A stretch of 64,000 nt of DNA from Bacteroides sp. (lineage in GTDB: Bacteria > Bacteroidota > Bacteroidia > Bacteroidales > Bacteroidaceae). Shown piece after piece: positions 1 to 8,691 of the stretch (position 1 is its first letter; every line of letters starts with the position of its first letter). Location: contig DXWV01000037.1 in assembly GCA_019416685.1 (NCBI GenBank), positions 1 through 64,000 of the forward strand, in the 5' to 3' direction. The notes under the pieces are model-generated. The model saw nothing but the letters and a program-made list of their open reading frames with translations, searched no databases and was not told the DNA's origin. The translations under genes were made by a program, and so were the position numbers.

Positions 1-37
1 CGTATGTATATACCTCATTAAAGATATAACAGATTTG

Positions 38-73
38 AAAGAGCCCTGTCGCAACCTGCGACAGGGCTCTTTT
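38..73 (+). terminator. Terminator-like hairpin before trpB, possible attenuator
   Basis: Arms 41-53 and 57-69 pair perfectly over 13 bases (GAGCCCTGTCGCA) around an ACC loop. Flanking A and T residues extend the stem, and a T-run follows at 70-73. This is a strong intrinsic terminator. I see no TAnnTTTG promoter box between it and trpB at 145, so transcription of trp probably has to pass through it. That would suit attenuation, but it could also simply end an upstream gene outside the window. Confidence 0.7.
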
Positions 74-144
74 CATTTCCGCCCATTTGCCGAACCCGGC
101 TCAGCCGGCATTACAACAGAGTTTAATTATAAAAAGAAGAATAT

Positions 145-1326
145 ATGAAAAGTTATCAAGTTGACAAAGATGGTTATTATGGAGAATTTGGCGGAGCATA
201 TATCCCCGAAATACTTCACAAATGTGTGGAGGAATTAAAGAATACATACCTCACCGTACTGAATGATGAGAGTTTCAAACAAGAGTTTGACCAACTACTA
301 CGCGACTACGTAGGACGTCCCTCCCCTCTCTACCTGGCACGCCGCCTTTCAGAGAAATACAGATGTAAGATGTACCTGAAACGGGAAGACCTCAACCATA
401 CCGGTGCTCATAAGATAAACAATACCATCGGTCAGATATTGCTGGCTCGCCGAATGGGCAAGACCCGTATCATCGCCGAAACAGGTGCAGGGCAACATGG
501 AGTAGCTACAGCCACCGTTTGTGCACTGATGAACATGGAGTGCATTGTCTACATGGGCAAGACCGATGTAGAACGCCAGCATATCAACGTAGAGAAGATG
601 AAAATGCTCGGCGCAACAGTTATCCCGGTAACATCGGGAAATATGACACTGAAAGATGCTACCAACGAAGCGATACGCGATTGGTGTTGTCATCCGGCAG
701 ACACGTACTACATCATCGGCTCTACGGTTGGTCCTCACCCTTACCCGGACATGGTAGCACGCTTGCAGTCGGTGATCAGTGAAGAGATAAAAAAACAGCT
801 CGCAGAAAAAGAGGGACGCGACTATCCCGATTATCTTATCGCCTGTGTAGGTGGAGGAAGTAATGCTGCAGGTACTATCTATCATTATCTGGATGACGAA
901 CGGGTACGCATCGTTCTGGCAGAAGCCGGAGGAAAGGGCGTAGAAACCGGACAGACCGCAGCAACTATCCAACTCGGAAAAATGGGTATCATTCACGGAG
1001 CACGTACCTTCGTCATCCAAGATGAAGATGGGCAGATTGAAGAACCCTACTCGATCTCTGCCGGACTGGACTATCCGGGCATCGGACCAATACATGCCAA
1101 CCTTGCAGCGCAGCATCGTGCCACAGTACTGGCTGTAAATGACGACGAAGCCATAGAAGCAGCTTACGAACTAACAAAACTGGAAGGAATCATTCCGGCA
1201 CTCGAATCGGCCCATGCGCTGGGTGCCCTCAAAAAGTTAAAATTCAATCCGGAAGATGTGGTTGTATTAACAGTGTCGGGCAGAGGAGACAAGGATATTG
1301 AAACCTATTTGGAATTTACGATTTGA
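145..1326 (+). CDS. trpB: Tryptophan synthase beta chain
   Basis: PLP enzyme that joins indole, channelled from TrpA, to serine to give tryptophan; cytoplasmic alpha2-beta2 complex. The PLP-binding lysine is K90 in the motif HTGAHKINN, and the phosphate-binding glycine loop GGGSN is at 236-240. At 393 residues it has the usual length of the family. It is the first gene of a trp operon in the order B-E-G-D-C-F-A, the usual Bacteroides arrangement, with trpA at the far end. The ATG at 145 follows a purine-rich stretch (AAAAAGAAGAA). Confidence 0.97.
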   Translation: MKSYQVDKDGYYGEFGGAYIPEILHKCVEELKNTYLTVLNDESFKQEFDQLLRDYVGRPSPLYLARRLSEKYRCKMYLKREDLNHTGAHKINNTIGQILLARRMGKTRIIAETGAGQHGVATATVCALMNMECIVYMGKTDVERQHINVEKMKMLGATVIPVTSGNMTLKDATNEAIRDWCCHPADTYYIIGSTVGPHPYPDMVARLQSVISEEIKKQLAEKEGRDYPDYLIACVGGGSNAAGTIYHYLDDERVRIVLAEAGGKGVETGQTAATIQLGKMGIIHGARTFVIQDEDGQIEEPYSISAGLDYPGIGPIHANLAAQHRATVLAVNDDEAIEAAYELTKLEGIIPALESAHALGALKKLKFNPEDVVVLTVSGRGDKDIETYLEFTI

Positions 1327-1460
1327 CAATTTACTATTTACGATTGGGATTACCCTCATTCATAAATAAAGTAACTTCAATCGTAAATTGTAAATTGTCT
1401 AATCATAAATCAAAGTAGTTTCAATCGTAAATAGTAAATCATTTAATCATAAATAAAAAT
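1327..1460. repeat. AT-rich repeat cluster between trpB and trpE
   Basis: An 18-base inverted repeat has the arm ATTTACTATTTACGATTG at 1329-1346 and its exact complement at 1422-1439. Between them lies a related direct copy (TTCAATCGTAAATTGTAAAT, about 1377-1396), and the phrase AATCATAAAT recurs at about 1401 and 1445. A similar ATTTACGATT motif lies near 16987. It looks like a dispersed Bacteroides intergenic repeat and may form a weak intercistronic hairpin. Confidence 0.6.
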
Positions 1461-2867
1461 ATGTTTTCATTTCATTATAAGACCAATAGCAAACAGGTAC
1501 TTGGCGACCTGCATACTCCGGTAAGTATCTACCTTAAGGTGCGTGACATGTATCCGCAATCGGTACTTATGGAAAGCTCAGACTTCCATGCCGGAGAGAA
1601 CTCTATGTCATACATCGCCCTCTGTCCACTGGCAAGCGTAGGTGTCAACAATGATATTGTCACTACTACCTATCCGGACAATACCCGCCAAGAAAAACCG
1701 CTGACAGAAACCTTCACTGTAGAAAATGCTATTAATAATTTCATTAATTGCTTCCAGGTATCGGGAGAACACAAGGAAGTATGCGGGCTCTACGGTTATA
1801 CAACTTTCAATGCCGTGAAATATTTTGAGCATATTCCCATTAAAGAGAGCCACGACCAGATGAATGATGCACCGGATATACTGTACATTCTATATAAGTA
1901 TATCATCATCTTCAACCACTTTAAAAACGAACTTACTCTTGTAGAAATGCTCAGCGAAGGAGAAGAGAGCGGATTGCCGGAACTGGAATCTACCATTGAA
2001 AACCGTAATTATGCATCTTACAACTTCGCCGTAACCGGTCCGGTAACAAGCCCCATCACCGATGAGCAACACAAAGCAAATATTCGCAAAGGTATCGCAC
2101 ACTGTCTGCGTGGCGATGTTTTCCAGATTGTTTTATCGAGAAGATTCGTACAGCCTTATGCCGGTGATGATTTCAAAGTATACCGTGCTCTGCGTAGCAT
2201 TAACCCTTCCCCTTATCTGTTTTACTTCGACTTTGGTGGTTACCGCATCTTCGGCTCATCTCCCGAAACACACTGCAAGATTGAAGGCAAACAAGCCTGT
2301 ATTGATCCCATAGCAGGAACTACCCGGCGTACGGGCGACTCTATCAAAGACAAAGAACTCGCAGAGGCTCTGCTTGCAGACCCGAAAGAGAATGCAGAGC
2401 ATGTCATGCTGGTAGATCTGGCACGAAATGATCTCAGCCACAACTGCCATGACGTGCGTGTAGTGTTCTACAAAGAACCACAGTATTACAGTCATGTGAT
2501 CCATCTGGTCAGCCGCGTCAGCGGAGTACTCAACCAAGAGAGCAGTTCCATGAAAACATTCATCGACACTTTCCCGGCAGGTACTCTCAGCGGTGCACCC
2601 AAAGTACGCGCCATGCAACTTATCAGTGAGATAGAGCCGCACAACCGCGGCGCCTATGGCGGTTGTATCGGATTCATCGGACTAAACGGAGACCTGAACC
2701 AAGCCATTACAATTCGTACCTTTGTGAGTCGTAATAATGAACTGTGGCTCCAGGCAGGAGGCGGTATCGTAGCCCGCAGCCGGGACGAATATGAATTACA
2801 GGAAGTAAACAACAAGCTGGGTGCATTAAAGAAAGCAATAGACCTGGCAGTAACACTTAAAAATTAA
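1461..2867 (+). CDS. trpE: Anthranilate synthase component I
   Basis: Chorismate-binding subunit that makes anthranilate from chorismate with ammonia supplied by TrpG; it is the committed and normally feedback-inhibited step. The C-terminal half carries the family signatures IDPIAGTTRRTG, ENAEHVMLVDLARND and PAGTLSGAPKVRAM, which hold the chorismate and magnesium sites. At 468 residues it matches stand-alone TrpE. It is followed after 5 bases by trpG, so the two subunits are probably made together. Confidence 0.95.
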   Translation: MFSFHYKTNSKQVLGDLHTPVSIYLKVRDMYPQSVLMESSDFHAGENSMSYIALCPLASVGVNNDIVTTTYPDNTRQEKPLTETFTVENAINNFINCFQVSGEHKEVCGLYGYTTFNAVKYFEHIPIKESHDQMNDAPDILYILYKYIIIFNHFKNELTLVEMLSEGEESGLPELESTIENRNYASYNFAVTGPVTSPITDEQHKANIRKGIAHCLRGDVFQIVLSRRFVQPYAGDDFKVYRALRSINPSPYLFYFDFGGYRIFGSSPETHCKIEGKQACIDPIAGTTRRTGDSIKDKELAEALLADPKENAEHVMLVDLARNDLSHNCHDVRVVFYKEPQYYSHVIHLVSRVSGVLNQESSSMKTFIDTFPAGTLSGAPKVRAMQLISEIEPHNRGAYGGCIGFIGLNGDLNQAITIRTFVSRNNELWLQAGGGIVARSRDEYELQEVNNKLGALKKAIDLAVTLKN

Positions 2868-2872
2868 AGACA

Positions 2873-3439
2873 ATGAAGATATTACTTTTAGATAACTACG
2901 ACTCTTTCACTTATAATTTGTTGCATGTAGTGAAAGAATTGGGAATCAAAGATGTAGAAGTATTCCGCAACGATCAGATTGCACTCAGTGAAATAGAACG
3001 CTTTGACAAGATCATCCTCTCACCCGGTCCTGGTATACCGAAAGAAGCCGGTCTGTTATTACCCATCATCAAACAATACGCCCCAACCAAAAGTATCCTC
3101 GGCGTTTGTCTGGGTCATCAGGCTATCGGCGAAGCTTTCGGTGCTACACTGGAAAACCTTACGGATGTATATCATGGTGTACAAACCCCGGTTCATATCA
3201 TCAAAGACGATATTTTATTTCAGAATCTGGAGCACGAAATACCCGTAGGACGCTACCATTCATGGGTAGTAAGCCGCAACGCCTTCCCGGAGTGTCTGGA
3301 AATTACAGCCGAAAGCCAGGAAGGGCAAATCATGGCATTGCGCCATCGGATGTACGATGTACACGGCATTCAATTCCATCCCGAATCGGTGTTGACACCA
3401 CAGGGCAAAGTTATCATTCAGAACTTTTTAAATGCATAA
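2873..3439 (+). CDS. trpG: Anthranilate synthase component II (glutamine amidotransferase)
   Basis: Class I glutamine amidotransferase that supplies ammonia to TrpE. The catalytic triad is visible: C79 in GVCLGHQA, then H169 and E171 in HPES. The N-terminal motif LLLDNYDSFTYNL and the oxyanion loop SPGPG are typical. At 188 residues it is not fused to trpD or trpE, as happens in some bacteria. A shared role in folate synthesis (PabA) is possible, but the operon position favours TrpG. Confidence 0.95.
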   Translation: MKILLLDNYDSFTYNLLHVVKELGIKDVEVFRNDQIALSEIERFDKIILSPGPGIPKEAGLLLPIIKQYAPTKSILGVCLGHQAIGEAFGATLENLTDVYHGVQTPVHIIKDDILFQNLEHEIPVGRYHSWVVSRNAFPECLEITAESQEGQIMALRHRMYDVHGIQFHPESVLTPQGKVIIQNFLNA

Positions 3440-3443
3440 ATGT

Positions 3444-4439
3444 ATGAAACAGATTTTATATAAGCTCTTCGAGCACCAATACCTGGGACGGGACGAAGCC
3501 CGTATCATCCTGCAAAACATAGCACAGGGCAAATACAATGATGTACAGGTGGCATCTCTAATCACCGTTTTTCTGATGCGCAATATCTCCGTAGAGGAAT
3601 TATGTGGTTTTCGCGATGCTTTACTCGAGATGCGAGTCCCTGTCGATCTGAGTGAATTCTCTCCTATTGACATTGTTGGCACGGGTGGTGATGGAAAAAA
3701 CACATTCAATATTTCTACAGCAGCCTGCTTCACAGTAGCCGGAGCCGGCTTTCCGGTTGTGAAACATGGAAACTACGGAGCAACTTCCGTTAGTGGTGCC
3801 AGCAATGTAATGGAACAACACGGTGTGAAATTCACCAATGATGTTGATAAGTTACGGCGTTCTATGGAGAGGTGTAACATCGCTTATCTGCACGCTCCCC
3901 TCTTCAACCCGGCACTCAAAGCAGTAGCTCCGGTACGCAAATCACTGGCAGTACGTACGTTCTTCAATATGCTTGGTCCGTTGGTCAATCCGGTACTACC
4001 GCACTACCAGCTGTTGGGTGTTTACAATCTGCCCTTGCTTCGCCTGTATAGTTACACGTATCAGGCAAGCAATATTAAGTTCGCAGTAGTCCACAGCTTG
4101 GACGGATACGACGAAATATCCCTGACAAAGGAATTCAAAGTAGCTACCAGCGAGAGTGAAAAAATTTACACTCCCGAAAGCCTCGGTTTCTCCCGTTACA
4201 CGGAGATGGATCTGGATGGTGGAAACACACCGGAAGATGCCGCAAGGATATTCGACAACGTATTGGCGAATACAGCTACTGAAGCACAAAAAGATGTAGT
4301 AATAGTCAATGCTGCTTTTGCCATCAATGTGATTTGTCCGGAGAAACCAATAGAAGAGTGCATCGCTCTTGCCCGTGAGTCGCTGGAAAGCGGAAGGGCA
4401 CTGGCTACGCTTAAGAAATTTATAAATAGTGGTGAGTGA
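3444..4439 (+). CDS. trpD: Anthranilate phosphoribosyltransferase
   Basis: Transfers phosphoribose from PRPP to anthranilate. The PRPP-binding loop GTGGDGKNTFNIST and the motifs KHGNYGATSVSGASNVME and NPALKAVAPVRKSL are visible. An in-frame ATG at 3432 lies inside the end of trpG, but the family start (MKQIL) is the ATG at 3444, giving 331 residues. The stop codon at 4437 lies inside one arm of an inverted repeat that fills the gap to trpC. Confidence 0.94.
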   Translation: MKQILYKLFEHQYLGRDEARIILQNIAQGKYNDVQVASLITVFLMRNISVEELCGFRDALLEMRVPVDLSEFSPIDIVGTGGDGKNTFNISTAACFTVAGAGFPVVKHGNYGATSVSGASNVMEQHGVKFTNDVDKLRRSMERCNIAYLHAPLFNPALKAVAPVRKSLAVRTFFNMLGPLVNPVLPHYQLLGVYNLPLLRLYSYTYQASNIKFAVVHSLDGYDEISLTKEFKVATSESEKIYTPESLGFSRYTEMDLDGGNTPEDAARIFDNVLANTATEAQKDVVIVNAAFAINVICPEKPIEECIALARESLESGRALATLKKFINSGE

Positions 4440-4520
4440 TAAGTGATTAGTGCCATGCGGATGATCGCGCAGCCCACTAATCACTTATCACTAATCACTC
4501 ATCACTTATCACTAATCATT
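4432..4520. repeat. Inverted and tandem ATCACTTATCACTA repeat between trpD and trpC
   Basis: Arms 4435-4452 (AGTGATAAGTGATTAGTG) and 4475-4492 are perfectly complementary over 18 bases. The second arm continues as a tandem of ATCACTTATCACTA-like units to about 4518. The trpD stop is inside the first arm. Reading frame stays open from 4443, but the encoded residues are low-complexity and are not part of trpC. Confidence 0.8.
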
Positions 4521-4529
4521 ATTTTTCCT

Positions 4530-5315
4530 ATGCCCGATATATTATCTGAAATCATCGCTAACAAGCGGATTGAAGTGGAGTTGCAGAAGCAATCCATTGC
4601 AATTGAACAATTATATGAAGGGGTCAGTGACACCCCTCCTACCCGCTCTATGAAACAGGCATTAGCTACTTCTTCCAGTGGTATCATTGCCGAGTTTAAA
4701 CGCCGTTCACCCTCTAAAGGCTGGATAAAGGAAACAGCCAGCCCGGAGGGGATCATTCCGGATTATGCTGCTGCTGGTGCTTCCGCACTATCTATTCTTA
4801 CAGATGAGAAATTCTTTGGCGGAACGTTGCGCGACATCCGTGTCGCCCGCCCGTTAGTGAATCTGCCCATCCTAAGGAAAGAGTTCATTATCGACGAATA
4901 TCAGCTCTACCAGGCACGTATCGTAGGCGCCGACGCAGTGTTGCTTATTGCTGCCGCACTTGAACAGGACGAATGCCATGCACTGACTGATAAAGCTCAT
5001 GAATTAGGTCTTGAAGTTCTGCTCGAAATTCATAGTGCGGATGAGCTTACTTATATTAATAAAGAGACAGATATGATAGGTATCAATAACCGCAACCTCG
5101 GAAGCTTTCATACAGATGTTGCCAACTCCTTCTGTCTGGCAGAACATTTGCCGGAAGACATTATACGAGTATCCGAAAGCGGGCTTTCCCAACCGGAAAC
5201 CGTATCTCAGTTACGCAATGCCGGTTTCAGAGGCTTCCTTATCGGTGAAACTTTTATGCGAACCGGACAACCAGGTGAGACACTCAAAGATTTTATAGAT
5301 AAAATAACCACATAA
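4530..5315 (+). CDS. trpC: Indole-3-glycerol phosphate synthase
   Basis: Closes the indole ring, converting the ribulose phosphate product of TrpF into indole-3-glycerol phosphate; TIM barrel. Family motifs are FKRRSPSKGWI near the N-terminus, DEYQLYQARIVGADAVLLIAA, IGINNRNL and ISESGL-like VSESGL. The open frame begins at 4443, but residues before MPDIL are translated repeat. The ATG at 4530 gives 261 residues, the normal length. It is a separate protein, not fused to TrpF as in enteric bacteria. Confidence 0.94.
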   Translation: MPDILSEIIANKRIEVELQKQSIAIEQLYEGVSDTPPTRSMKQALATSSSGIIAEFKRRSPSKGWIKETASPEGIIPDYAAAGASALSILTDEKFFGGTLRDIRVARPLVNLPILRKEFIIDEYQLYQARIVGADAVLLIAAALEQDECHALTDKAHELGLEVLLEIHSADELTYINKETDMIGINNRNLGSFHTDVANSFCLAEHLPEDIIRVSESGLSQPETVSQLRNAGFRGFLIGETFMRTGQPGETLKDFIDKITT

Positions 5316-5338
5316 CAACTCTTAATCCCTCAAAAAAA

Positions 5339-5956
5339 ATGGTAAACAACAAATTAATCAAAATTTGCGGCATGTGTGAAGGAGAAAATATTCGTGAAGT
5401 AGAATCACCGGACATCGACATGATCGGGTTCATCTTCTATCCCAAATCTCCACGTTACCTATGCGAAATGCCCGATTATATGCCTGCTAACGCCCGCCGT
5501 GTCGGAGTCTTTGTCAACGAAGATAAGCAGACAATAGAAATGTTTGCCGACCGTTTCAGTCTGGACTTTATTCAATTACACGGAAATGAATCGCCGGAAT
5601 ATTGCCGGTCACTCCAATTGTCAGGGCTGAAACTTATCAAGGCATTCCCTATAGCCAGCAGAAAGGATCTGCAAAATGTACACAACTACAGTAATTTTTG
5701 CAAATACTTTCTCTTTGATACAAAGTGTGAGCAACGTGGAGGATCGGGCAATCAATTCGACTGGAGTATCCTGCATATCTATAAAGGACGTACTCCCTTC
5801 ATACTGAGTGGCGGTATCAATCCATATAGCGCCAAAGCACTCAAAGAGTTTCAGCACCCTCTACTGGTGGGCTATGATCTCAACAGTCGCTTTGAAGTAA
5901 AACCGGGAAGAAAGGATGCACAACGTATCCATCAGTTTTTAAATGAATTACGCTAA
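5339..5956 (+). CDS. trpF: Phosphoribosylanthranilate isomerase
   Basis: Amadori isomerase between TrpD and TrpC; small TIM barrel. KICGM at the N-terminus carries the general-base cysteine, and the family motifs IDMIGFIFYPKSPRY, VGVFVN, IQLHGNESPEYC and FILSGGINP follow. At 205 residues it has normal length. It starts 23 bases after trpC, and its end overlaps the in-frame upstream extension of trpA. Confidence 0.94.
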   Translation: MVNNKLIKICGMCEGENIREVESPDIDMIGFIFYPKSPRYLCEMPDYMPANARRVGVFVNEDKQTIEMFADRFSLDFIQLHGNESPEYCRSLQLSGLKLIKAFPIASRKDLQNVHNYSNFCKYFLFDTKCEQRGGSGNQFDWSILHIYKGRTPFILSGGINPYSAKALKEFQHPLLVGYDLNSRFEVKPGRKDAQRIHQFLNELR

Positions 5957-5978
5957 CAATAAAGAAAAAAATAAGAAC

Positions 5979-6752
5979 ATGAATAGAATCAATCAACTCT
6001 TTAGTAGTAATAAAAAAGACCTGCTATCTATCTATTTTTGTGCCGGTACTCCTACATTGGAGGGAACAGCCAACGTTATCCGCACCCTCGAAAAACATGG
6101 TGTAAGTATGATTGAAATCGGTATTCCGTTCAGTGATCCAATGGCAGACGGCATTGTGATTCAGAATGCAGCTACACGGGCACTTCGCAACGGCATGTCG
6201 CTCAAACGACTTTTCGAACAGCTGCGCGACATCCGCGAAGATGTAGAAATTCCACTTGTATTTATGGGATACCTGAATCCTATCATGCAGTTTGGGTTTG
6301 AAAACTTTTGCCGCCAATGCGCTGAATGTGGCATTGATGGGGTTATAATTCCCGATCTTCCCTTTCGCGACTACCAGGAGCAATACCGCCCCATAGCCGA
6401 ACGTTATGGTATTAAAGTAATTATGCTCATCACTCCCGAAACCAGCGAAGAACGCGTACGTGAAATAGATGCCCATACAGATGGGTTTATTTACATGGTA
6501 TCTTCGGCTGCCACTACGGGTGCCCAGCAAGATTTTGATGTGCAGAAGCGGGCTTACTTCAAGAAGATAGACGAAATGAAACTGCGTAATCCTCGTATGG
6601 TAGGGTTTGGTATTTCAAACAAGGCCACCTTCCGTGCTGCCTGTGACAATGCCAAAGGAGGAATTATAGGCAGTAAATTTGTTACTTTACTAGAAGAAGA
6701 GAAAGATCCTGAAAAAGCTATCCTCCGCCTTCTGGAAGTAATTCAGGAATAA
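5979..6752 (+). CDS. trpA: Tryptophan synthase alpha chain
   Basis: Cleaves indole-3-glycerol phosphate to indole, which passes to TrpB. The catalytic glutamate and aspartate lie in EIGIPFSDPMADG, and the phosphate loop is in VGFGISNKATF. An earlier ATG at 5943 overlaps trpF, but family homology begins at the ATG at 5979 (MNRINQLF), giving 257 residues. Last gene of the operon; a hairpin follows at 6794-6835. Confidence 0.95.
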   Translation: MNRINQLFSSNKKDLLSIYFCAGTPTLEGTANVIRTLEKHGVSMIEIGIPFSDPMADGIVIQNAATRALRNGMSLKRLFEQLRDIREDVEIPLVFMGYLNPIMQFGFENFCRQCAECGIDGVIIPDLPFRDYQEQYRPIAERYGIKVIMLITPETSEERVREIDAHTDGFIYMVSSAATTGAQQDFDVQKRAYFKKIDEMKLRNPRMVGFGISNKATFRAACDNAKGGIIGSKFVTLLEEEKDPEKAILRLLEVIQE

Positions 6753-6793
6753 TGTGGGAATAACCTATGTGAAGTTGTACCAATAGCCTGCAT

Positions 6794-6838
6794 ACAGAGT
6801 ACGCCCAGGCTGCATGCAGACAAGGCATACTCTGTAAA
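6794..6838. repeat. Hairpin repeat after trpA, terminator-like
   Basis: Arms ACAGAGTACGCC (6794-6805) and GGCATACTCTGT (6824-6835) pair with one mismatch, followed by AAAA. The loop contains CTGCATGCAG. A relative of this element with the same order of motifs lies at 36551-36625. It may end the trp transcript, although a U-run is lacking on the plus strand. Confidence 0.55.
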
Positions 6839-6881
6839 ACGATAATTCATAAATCATAATCCATAAATCACAATAAATTTG

Positions 6882-6889
6882 TATCTTTG
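6882..6889 (+). promoter_or_regulatory. -7 promoter box before asparaginase
   Basis: TATCTTTG fits the Bacteroides -7 consensus TAnnTTTG, 28 bases before the asparaginase ATG. No clear TTG -33 element lies 19-21 bases upstream. Confidence 0.45.
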
Positions 6890-6917
6890 TCGCTGATTTA
6901 ACAAAAGAGCCACAGAT

Positions 6918-7964
6918 ATGATAGCAAATTGCCCTTCCGTTTTGTTAATATATACTGGAGGAACTATCGGAATGATAGAAAACCCGGAAACAGGTGCCTT
7001 AGAAAACTTCAACTTTGACCACCTGCTGAAACACGTCCCCGAATTGAAGCGTTTTAATTACCGGATCTCCTCATATCAATTCGATCCTCCCATTGACTCT
7101 TCTGATATGGAACCTCTTTACTGGGCAAAGCTCGTAAAGATCATCAACTATAATTATGACAATTTTGATGGTTTTGTCATTTTGCATGGCACGGACACAA
7201 TGGCTTATACAGCTTCGGCATTGAGTTTCATGCTTGAGAATTTAAGCAAACCAGTCATCCTCACCGGCTCACAGCTTCCTATCGGAACCTTAAGGACAGA
7301 CGGAAAGGAAAATCTGATAACTGCTATCGAAATAGCCGCCGCCAAAAATCCGGATGATACTGCTATAGTACCTGAAGTATGTATTTTCTTTGAAAATCAC
7401 CTGATGCGGGGTAACCGTACCACTAAAATCAATGCCGAAAACTTCAATGCCTTTCGCTCATTCAACTATCCGGCACTGGCACGTGTCGGTATCCATATAA
7501 AATATGAACCCAATTTAATCCGCAAACCAGACTTATCCAAAGCACTGAAGCCACATTATCTGTTCGATTCCAATGTGGTAATATTAACTCTTTTCCCCGG
7601 CATACAGGAAAGTATTGTCACTTCCCTACTTCACGTAGAGGGTTTGAAAGCTGTGGTATTGAAAACTTTCGGTTCGGGAAATGCCCCCCAAAAACCATGG
7701 TTCATTCAACAATTAAAAGAGGCGACAGAACGAGGTATTATCATCGTCAACATTACCCAATGTTCTTCGGGAGCAGTAGAAATGGAACGGTACGAAACCG
7801 GAATGCAACTATTGCAGGCAGGTGTGATCAGTGGATATGACAGCACTCCGGAATGTGCAGTAACCAAACTAATGTTCCTGCTTGGACACGGATTGAGTAA
7901 CAAAGAAATCAGATATAAAATGAACTCTTGCCTGGTAGGAGAAATAACGAAGTCAATAGGATAA
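6918..7964 (+). CDS. ansA: Type I L-asparaginase, cytoplasmic
   Basis: Hydrolyses asparagine to aspartate and ammonia. It has both catalytic threonine motifs, TGGTIGM near residue 13 and HGTDTMAYTAS near residue 90, and the segment VILTGSQLPIGTLRTDG. There is no signal peptide, and 348 residues fits the cytoplasmic AnsA-type rather than periplasmic type II enzymes. It stands alone, with its own -7 box. Confidence 0.92.
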   Translation: MIANCPSVLLIYTGGTIGMIENPETGALENFNFDHLLKHVPELKRFNYRISSYQFDPPIDSSDMEPLYWAKLVKIINYNYDNFDGFVILHGTDTMAYTASALSFMLENLSKPVILTGSQLPIGTLRTDGKENLITAIEIAAAKNPDDTAIVPEVCIFFENHLMRGNRTTKINAENFNAFRSFNYPALARVGIHIKYEPNLIRKPDLSKALKPHYLFDSNVVILTLFPGIQESIVTSLLHVEGLKAVVLKTFGSGNAPQKPWFIQQLKEATERGIIIVNITQCSSGAVEMERYETGMQLLQAGVISGYDSTPECAVTKLMFLLGHGLSNKEIRYKMNSCLVGEITKSIG

Positions 7965-8590
7965 AATAAAACAAACAATATATCCCCCAACTCCGAAGTT
8001 TTCAATCAACCGATGTGGAGTCCGGGGAATATTTTCAGTATTTAACTAAAAATCAAGCATTAGCCCTAAATGATAAATAATAGATTACAGATGAATCTTT
8101 TTAGCCTGTTGGGTTCCAATACACAATCATTAATCTTCTTGAATAGTAACCGGAGCAGAGAAAACACAGTTCTTAATAGTGAAAATTCAATAAATATATC
8201 TATTACCAACTAAAAATATAAAAAATTAAGGATTTGTCAACAAGAAGAATTTGTATAAACTATTTTCTATATATATACCTTGATCCTCCCCCAATACAGA
8301 CATCTCAATCATCTATTGAAAGAAGAAACAGTCAAAATAATCATCATAACAACAATAATCTGTTACCGTCATCCTTGCTCCTCTGCTTGTAAAGAAAGTC
8401 CAATAAGAAACAACGAACAAAATATACAACTTTTCTTATAATTCGCTTTTACAGCACACGAACAGATCCAACATATACCACTGATAAATAGAGAAATAAA
8501 AGTTATTGAAAGAACAACCAAAGAAAGTTGCAATATCTGTCCATCAATATCTAAAAAGATGTTAATAAGCAAAACTTTATCTCCCCTAAC
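7965..8590. other. Long AT-rich intergenic region
   Basis: No convincing gene. A hairpin at about 7983-8026 (CCCC/ACTCC paired with GGAGT/GGGG) may follow the asparaginase gene but lacks a T-run. A 67-codon minus-strand frame at 8369-8572 is hydrophobic but has no promoter, family or coding pattern that I can support. The region may hold the 5' control region of the LruC gene. Confidence 0.5.
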
Positions 8591-8593
8591 TGG

Positions 8594-8623
8594 TTGTTAT
8601 CATACAATAAATAGATATCTTTG
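8594..8623 (+). promoter_or_regulatory. Bacteroides-type promoter for the LruC gene
   Basis: TTG at 8594-8596, a 19-base spacer, then TATCTTTG at 8616-8623: a near-ideal match to the Bacteroides primary sigma promoter. Transcription would start near 8630 and leave a leader of about 60 bases before the ATG at 8692. Confidence 0.75.
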
Positions 8624-8691
8624 TGATAAATAGTAAAAGCTATTTGTTATTATAGCAAATTACAATAGACAAAATAAGCAATATTTGATGT

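Noticed and set aside
349..1116. 255-codon open frame on the minus strand within trpB
   Set aside because: It is the shadow of a conserved gene; its translation has no family resemblance and the plus-strand frame is certain.
1327..1460. CRISPR array
   Set aside because: Repeats are few, AT-rich, with no regular spacers and no cas genes nearby. The 23-base arrays at 19179 and 46669 were also rejected as CRISPR, since the units are palindromes with no spacers of constant size longer than the repeat.
8369..8572. 67-codon hydrophobic frame on the minus strand
   Set aside because: No promoter, no family, lies in an AT-rich stretch where such frames occur by chance.
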